From contig SSTB01000036.1 of assembly GCA_009469665.1 (NCBI GenBank), positions 1 to 9,433 of the forward strand: DNA of 9,433 bases, written 5' to 3'. Under the pieces are notes generated by a model. It searched no databases. It had not been told where the DNA came from and saw only the letters and a program-made list of their open reading frames with translations. Position 1 is the stretch's first letter; each line of letters opens with the position of its first letter. Of this stretch, positions 6,742-9,433 are shown piece after piece. The translations under genes and the position numbers were made by a program. This DNA is from Azonexaceae bacterium. Its GTDB lineage: Bacteria; Pseudomonadota; Gammaproteobacteria; Burkholderiales; Rhodocyclaceae.

Positions 6742-7033
6742 GGCTTACCTCCTGCCTCGGGATCAAGACATAGCGGGCGATGGAATGGAGCTTGCCGCTT
6801 TCCGTTTCCTGCCGAATGCGATGGGTCAGGATTTCATGCCCTTCCCGGTGCCGCAGTTCATGAACGCGGGCAGCTGGCATGAGAATGTCCAGATTCCGCC
6901 GCGCTTCGATTGTCGTTACAGGGCCGCAGCGCAGGGCGTCCAAGAGCCTTGCGCGTTGCGCGGCAGCCGACAGGTCGGCAAAATAGGAATCGTGCTTTGG
7001 GGCTGCCTTCGGGTGGCCTTTTTCTTTGCTCAT
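6734..7033 (-). CDS. Helix-turn-helix protein, HTH_39-like
   Basis: A 99-aa protein. A lysine- and proline-rich leader (MSKEKGHPKAAPKHD) precedes an HTH at about residues 25-70. Its pattern (RARLLDALRCGPVTTIEARR followed by LDILMPAARVHELR and HEILTH) fits the HTH_39 family (Pfam PF14090), which is common in prophages and integrative elements. A short C-terminal strand (IARYVLIP) completes the wing. GGGGGC lies upstream of ATG 7033 and the AlpA-like gene stops 9 nt earlier, so the two are co-transcribed. It probably binds DNA and controls element genes or prepares DNA for the initiator-like protein. The specific target is unknown. Confidence 0.8.
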   Translation of the reverse strand: MSKEKGHPKAAPKHDSYFADLSAAAQRARLLDALRCGPVTTIEARRNLDILMPAARVHELRHREGHEILTHRIRQETESGKLHSIARYVLIPRQEVSHA

Positions 7034-7042
7034 GCTTGCCCC

Positions 7043-7252
7043 CTACTTCGCCGCAGCGATATAGGCCCTGATCGCTTCGACCGGCCAAACAGTAGTGCGG
7101 GGGCCTAGCTTAACGGGCTTGGGGTATTTGCCGGATCGGCAACCAGCCCACCAAGTGGATTTGCTGACAGGGATAACGGCGGGGATACCGCGTTTCGTGT
7201 CGCCAATGATCTGCGGGAGGCGGAGAAAGCCGCTTTCGGGGAGTTGGTGCAT
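7043..7252 (-). CDS. AlpA-family transcriptional regulator/excisionase-like protein
   Basis: ATG 7252 gives a 69-aa protein, with GAGG about 10 nt upstream. The in-frame start at 7288 would add an unlikely 12-residue leader. The sequence has the AlpA/MerR-like winged HTH pattern: a leading FLRLPQIIG, then VSKSTWWAGCRSGKYPKPVK and LGPRTTVWPVEAIRAYI. The KSTWW...G.YP.PVKLG...W segment is the family hallmark (PF05930). AlpA of phage P4-type elements activates integrase expression and excision. Paired with a P4-type integrase here, it is the best candidate for the excision or directionality factor. It heads the packed backbone operon, and a promoter with a flanking inverted repeat lies just upstream. 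Confidence 0.85.
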   Translation of the reverse strand: MHQLPESGFLRLPQIIGDTKRGIPAVIPVSKSTWWAGCRSGKYPKPVKLGPRTTVWPVEAIRAYIAAAK

Positions 7253-7256
7253 TTTC

Positions 7257-7302
7257 GTCGGTCCTCGTGAAATATAAGACCGGCACATCTTCTTGCGTCC
7301 AA
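7257..7302 (-). promoter_or_regulatory. Possible promoter and operator of the AlpA-led operon
   Basis: On the minus strand TTGGAC (7297-7302) and TTATAT (7272-7277) are 19 nt apart, slightly long for a sigma-70 promoter. An inverted repeat GCCGGTC/GACCGAC (7278-7284 with 7257-7263, one G-T pair) flanks the -10 box and could be a repressor site. This is a weak call. Confidence 0.35.
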
Positions 7303-7331
7303 CACCCCAAGTCAGGGTGAATAAATCGCGA

Positions 7332-7817
7332 CTATTTATCGCCGACGAGAGCCGCCCGTTGTTCTTTCGTGAGATGGAGCGTTGCGGAAAACTCTTCAGC
7401 CCAGGCTTGCCGCGTCTTTTTCTTCGTACGGGTCAGGTCGTGCATGCAGTCATCTGAAATTTTCCCAGCTTCAGCACCCCGGGCCTTTGCCTCTTCGAAC
7501 GAAACGTTTTGTATCCTCGCCACATAAAACTCTACTAACGCCATTACATGCCTTGCGTTAGTCTCTACGGAAATTGGGCGACTTCGGGGCCGGTGGACAC
7601 AAAACGCTTTTTGGGCGCCGTCCCGTCGTTCTCGTGCCTCCAAATTGACATACCGGCGGACACACCTAGCCATGTGCCTGACCAACTCTGGATGAGGGTC
7701 GTGAGAATCATCGGCCAATGAGGCAAACAATGCGAGCAATCGTTCCCCTGCATCGCAATCACCGCCTTCAGCCGCCTCTGACAACTCGCGTAATTCCTCC
7801 GAGTAGCTGTTACTCAT
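7332..7817 (-). CDS. Unknown 161-aa helical protein
   Basis: I chose ATG 7817, which follows AAGAAGG with a 5-6 nt gap. An in-frame ATG at 7841 adds 8 residues but has a poorer upstream sequence. The product is almost entirely charged and helical: an acidic N-terminus (SEELRELSEAAEGGDCD), a middle helix (HPELVRHMARCVRRYVNLEARERR), then VMALVEFYVARIQNVSFEEAKARG. It ends with a lysine-rich segment (TRTKKKTRQAWAEEF) and a second charged helix. There is no membrane span or known motif. It lies between the integrase and AlpA-like genes on the same strand, separated from each by 80-100 bp, so it may have its own promoter. No function is proposed. Confidence 0.7.
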   Translation of the reverse strand: MSNSYSEELRELSEAAEGGDCDAGERLLALFASLADDSHDPHPELVRHMARCVRRYVNLEARERRDGAQKAFCVHRPRSRPISVETNARHVMALVEFYVARIQNVSFEEAKARGAEAGKISDDCMHDLTRTKKKTRQAWAEEFSATLHLTKEQRAALVGDK

Positions 7818-7847
7818 CGCGCACCTTCTTCGCTCCTTCATAAGGAA

Positions 7848-7901
7848 CCGCCCCCAGGCGGCGAAGGTGTCCGCTTTTCGTCTGGCCGGACTAGGGGGCG
7901 G
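7848..7901. repeat. Inverted repeat downstream of the integrase gene
   Basis: CCGCCCCC (7848-7855) and GGGGGCGG (7894-7901) are perfect 8-bp complements 38 nt apart, with a smaller GTCCG/CGGAC stem nested inside. The structure lies between the integrase stop and the next gene. It lacks a T-run, so it is a weak terminator candidate or an mRNA-stabilising structure. Confidence 0.4.
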
Positions 7902-7917
7902 CGTACTCGGTTAGGCG

Positions 7918-9132
7918 CTAGGCCGCGCTCCCATGCAGCGGGATCACTTCCGCCCCCGCCTTCAGTTTGTCCAGATAATCCGCCCATAGCTGCATCATCA
8001 CCTTGCGCTCCTTGAGGAACTTGGTGCGGTTATAGGCCGTTCCCAGGGCGTCGGGTACTTTGTGCGCCAACTGGTGCTCGATCACTTCCGGCTTCTGGTG
8101 CAGTTCTTCATGCAGGATCGTCCGCGCCATCGCCCGAAAACCATGGCCGGTAATTTCGGTTTTGGTGTCGTACCCCAGGCGACGCAGGGCTGCATTTACC
8201 GCCGCTTCGCTCATTGCCCTCTGGGGATCGCGTCCAGGGAATACAAAACGACCATGACCAGTCAGAGGGTAAAGCTCCTTCAGGATCGCCGCCGCTTGCG
8301 TTGCCAGGGGTACGGAATGCTCGGTCTTTGTCTTGCTCACGAAGTAGCGCCATTCCGCCTTTTCTAAATCAATATCCGCCCATAGGGCGGTGCGTAGCTC
8401 GCCAGGGCGTACAAAGAGCATGGGGGCAAGGAGCAGTGCCGACTTGACCACGAACGTGCCCCTGAAGCCGTCTATGGCTCTCAGAAGCTCCGCAACCTTG
8501 GTCGGTTCGGTAATGCTGGCGAAGTTCTCCCGCCTTACCGGAGCAAGGGCACCCCTCAAGTCGCCGGAAGGGTCTCGTTCCGCCCTACCGGTCGCCACGG
8601 CATAGCGAAATACCTGCCCGCAGTTCTGTAAGGCGCGGTGAGCCGTTTCGAGCACGCCCCGGCTTTCGATTCTGCGCAGGACGGTCAAGAGCTCGGGGGC
8701 GGTTATTTCAGCAATCGGACGACCGCCAAGCCAGGGAAAAATATCTCGTTCCAGGCGCCGAATGATTTTGTCGGAGTGTCCCGGCGCCCAATTCGGAGAA
8801 TGCTTGGCAAACCATTCGCGGCCCACGGCTTCAAAAGAGTTTGTCGCCCTCTCTTGAGTCGCTGCCTTCTGCACCTTACGGTTCTCGCTGGGATCGATGC
8901 CGTTGGCCAGCAACTTACGGGCATCGTCGCGTCTCGCTCGGGCATCCTTCAGTCCAACGTCAGGATATACCCCCAAGGAGAGCAGCTTCTCCTTACCCCC
9001 AACACGATATTTCAGGCGCCAATACTTCGAGCCGTTGGGATTGAGCAGTAGGAACAAGCCCTTCTCGTCGGCCAGCTTGACGGGCTTTTCGCCGGGTTTG
9101 GCGTTACGAATCGCAGTATCGGAGAGCGGCAT
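7918..9132 (-). CDS. int: Tyrosine recombinase/integrase, P4 type (DUF4102)
   Basis: A full-length 404-aa P4-family integrase that catalyses site-specific recombination between the element and the tRNA-Phe 3' end. Residues 1-85 are the arm-binding DUF4102 domain (opening LSDTAIRNAKP, with KYWRLKYRVGGKEKLLSLGVYP). Residues about 95-185 are the core-binding SAM-like domain. The catalytic domain has R242 (RPGELRTALW), K267, H330-x-x-R333 (HGFRAMART), H357 (HKVPD) and nucleophile Y367 (AYNRT), so all active-site residues are present. ATG 9132 is preceded by AAGGGAG about 10 nt upstream. An arm-type repeat overlaps the start codon, and further copies cover the promoter. This suggests the integrase represses its own transcription. 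It is the first gene inside the tRNA-proximal end, oriented away from the tRNA. Confidence 0.97.
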   Translation of the reverse strand: MPLSDTAIRNAKPGEKPVKLADEKGLFLLLNPNGSKYWRLKYRVGGKEKLLSLGVYPDVGLKDARARRDDARKLLANGIDPSENRKVQKAATQERATNSFEAVGREWFAKHSPNWAPGHSDKIIRRLERDIFPWLGGRPIAEITAPELLTVLRRIESRGVLETAHRALQNCGQVFRYAVATGRAERDPSGDLRGALAPVRRENFASITEPTKVAELLRAIDGFRGTFVVKSALLLAPMLFVRPGELRTALWADIDLEKAEWRYFVSKTKTEHSVPLATQAAAILKELYPLTGHGRFVFPGRDPQRAMSEAAVNAALRRLGYDTKTEITGHGFRAMARTILHEELHQKPEVIEHQLAHKVPDALGTAYNRTKFLKERKVMMQLWADYLDKLKAGAEVIPLHGSAA

Positions 9133-9194
9133 TTGGGGGTAACTCCCTTGGGGGTATCACCAGTTACCCCCACTTATACCCCCAGTTACCCCCG
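9132..9194. repeat. Arm-type integrase-site repeats, right end (five copies)
   Basis: Three direct copies (AGTTACCCCC at 9162-9171, variant TTATACCCCC at 9174-9183, AGTTACCCCC at 9184-9193) are spaced 10-12 bp. Two inverted copies (GGGGGTAACT, 9135-9144, and GGGGGTATC, 9150-9158) lie nearer the integrase. With the pair at 2043-2065 they form a shared end signature. The helical phasing fits cooperative protein binding. Confidence 0.75.
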
Positions 9195-9202
9195 GATTTC
9201 AA
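9173..9202 (-). promoter_or_regulatory. Integrase promoter embedded in arm repeats
   Basis: On the minus strand TTGAAA (9197-9202) and TATAAG (9173-9178) are 18 nt apart. The -10 box falls exactly on the one direct repeat that departs from consensus (TTATACCCCC instead of AGTTACCCCC), so the variant base appears to serve the promoter. Transcription would start near 9166, with a leader of about 34 nt. Integrase bound to the arm sites would block it. Confidence 0.6.
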
Positions 9203-9229
9203 TACCCAACCCCGGACGACTATGGACGG

Positions 9230-9272
9230 AAAAAAGGCCGGAAACCTTGTATTTACTTGGTTATCCGGCCTT
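9230..9272 (-). terminator. Intrinsic terminator after tRNA-Phe, supplied by the element
   Basis: On the minus strand AAGGCCGGATAACC (9259-9272) pairs with GGTTTCCGGCCTT (9234-9246), with one bulged base and a 12-nt loop. TTTTTT follows (9230-9235). It lies 25 nt after the tRNA-Phe 3' end, within the element. It would end tRNA transcription and shield the integrase promoter from read-through. Confidence 0.8.
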
Positions 9273-9292
9273 AGTCGCTCATCTCTGGACTA

Positions 9293-9311
9293 GATTCTGG
9301 TGGCCAGTCGC
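9293..9311. repeat. Right attachment-site repeat (tRNA-proximal att)
   Basis: GATTCTGGTGGCCAGTCGC covers the last 14 bases of tRNA-Phe plus five flanking bases. It matches 1965-1982 with a single one-base gap. This copy keeps the tRNA gene intact. Confidence 0.85.
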
Positions 9312-9373
9312 GGAATCGAACCACGGACACGCGGATTTTCAATCCGCTGCTCTACCAACTGAGCTAACTGGCC
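9298..9373 (-). tRNA. tRNA-Phe (anticodon GAA), element integration site
   Basis: A complete 76-nt cloverleaf. The acceptor stem GGCCAGT pairs with ACTGGCC, followed by discriminator A and an encoded CCA end. The D-arm is AGCTCAGTTGGTAGAGC. The anticodon loop within GCGGATTGAAAATCCGC has GAA at 9338-9340, and the T-arm contains GGTTCGATTCC. Its 3' end is the att core, and the insertion preserved the whole sequence. It is transcribed from its own strong promoter. Confidence 0.97.
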
Positions 9374-9386
9374 AAAAGGAGCGCGA

Positions 9387-9415
9387 ATTATACCGATGAG
9401 GCCCAAGCGGGGCAA
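9387..9415 (-). promoter_or_regulatory. tRNA-Phe promoter
   Basis: On the minus strand TTGCCC (9410-9415) and a perfect TATAAT (9387-9392) are 17 nt apart, 13 nt before the tRNA 5' end. The GC-rich segment after the -10 box (CGCGC) resembles the discriminator of stringently controlled stable-RNA promoters. Confidence 0.75.
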
Positions 9416-9433
9416 GCCGGCGATCGGGATTGC

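Larger units (their letters stand above)
1965..9311. mobile_element. Integrative element inserted in tRNA-Phe
   Basis: The element is bounded by an 18/19-nt direct repeat of the tRNA-Phe 3' end, with the integrase immediately inside the tRNA-proximal end. That is the classic layout of tRNA-targeting integrative elements using P4-type integrases. AGTTACCCCC repeats lie inside both ends. Backbone genes are regulatory or maintenance-like (AlpA, HTH_39, initiator-like, zinc ribbon), with a three-gene payload toward the distal end. No primase, relaxase, packaging or structural gene is visible. It could be a minimal genomic island, a mobilisable element, or a phage-satellite relative that lost its own replicase. 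Intact integrase catalytic residues and near-perfect att repeats suggest it is recent or still excisable. Confidence 0.88.

Overview
The window looks like a GC-rich proteobacterial chromosome, most likely betaproteobacterial. The tRNA-Phe sequence, the hybrid histidine kinase and the small element-borne protein families point that way, but this is inference from sequence style and not a database result. A host gene lies at the left edge and a host tRNA gene at the right edge. Between them is a compact integrative element of about 7.3 kb (roughly 1965-9311) inserted at the 3' end of tRNA-Phe(GAA).

Boundaries: the last bases of tRNA-Phe (GATTCTGGTGGCCAGTCGC on the + strand, 9293-9311) recur with one base missing at 1965-1982. 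Just outside the left copy is a perfect 11-bp hairpin with a T-run on the minus strand. This is what would have terminated tRNA-Phe before the insertion. Next to the tRNA the element supplies a replacement terminator (9230-9272). Both ends carry copies of AGTTACCCCC, the expected arm-type sites of the integrase. At the right end these sites overlap the integrase promoter and its start codon.

Backbone: reading leftward on the minus strand from the tRNA come a P4-type tyrosine integrase (DUF4102 family), an unknown helical protein, an AlpA-like regulator, an HTH_39-type protein, a 46-aa protein, a winged-helix/replication-initiator-like protein, a zinc-ribbon protein, and a 53-codon gene interrupted by an in-frame amber codon. 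The middle genes are tightly packed, with overlaps and gaps of 3-13 nt, and are probably one transcript. A cluster of palindromic repeats with constant ends and variable centres (6035-6166) lies between the initiator-like and zinc-ribbon genes.

Cargo: next is a three-gene minus-strand operon (4981 to 3247). It encodes a 212-aa protein, a 63-aa Ser/Thr-rich protein translationally coupled to it, and a 295-aa protein with QGDI and SQSCDL motifs. None has a function I can name. Position, apparent co-transcription and lower GC than the flanks fit an accessory, possibly defence-related, module. The left end carries two short + strand genes, one with a start-codon anomaly, and about 300 bp of degenerate sequence.

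How the parts would work together: integrase and AlpA (a candidate excision/regulatory factor) control integration and excision at tRNA-Phe. The HTH, initiator-like and zinc-ribbon proteins and the palindromic cluster form a maintenance or regulatory core. The 212/63/295 operon is the variable payload. No primase, relaxase, capsid or cos-like gene is visible, so the element would need outside help to move.
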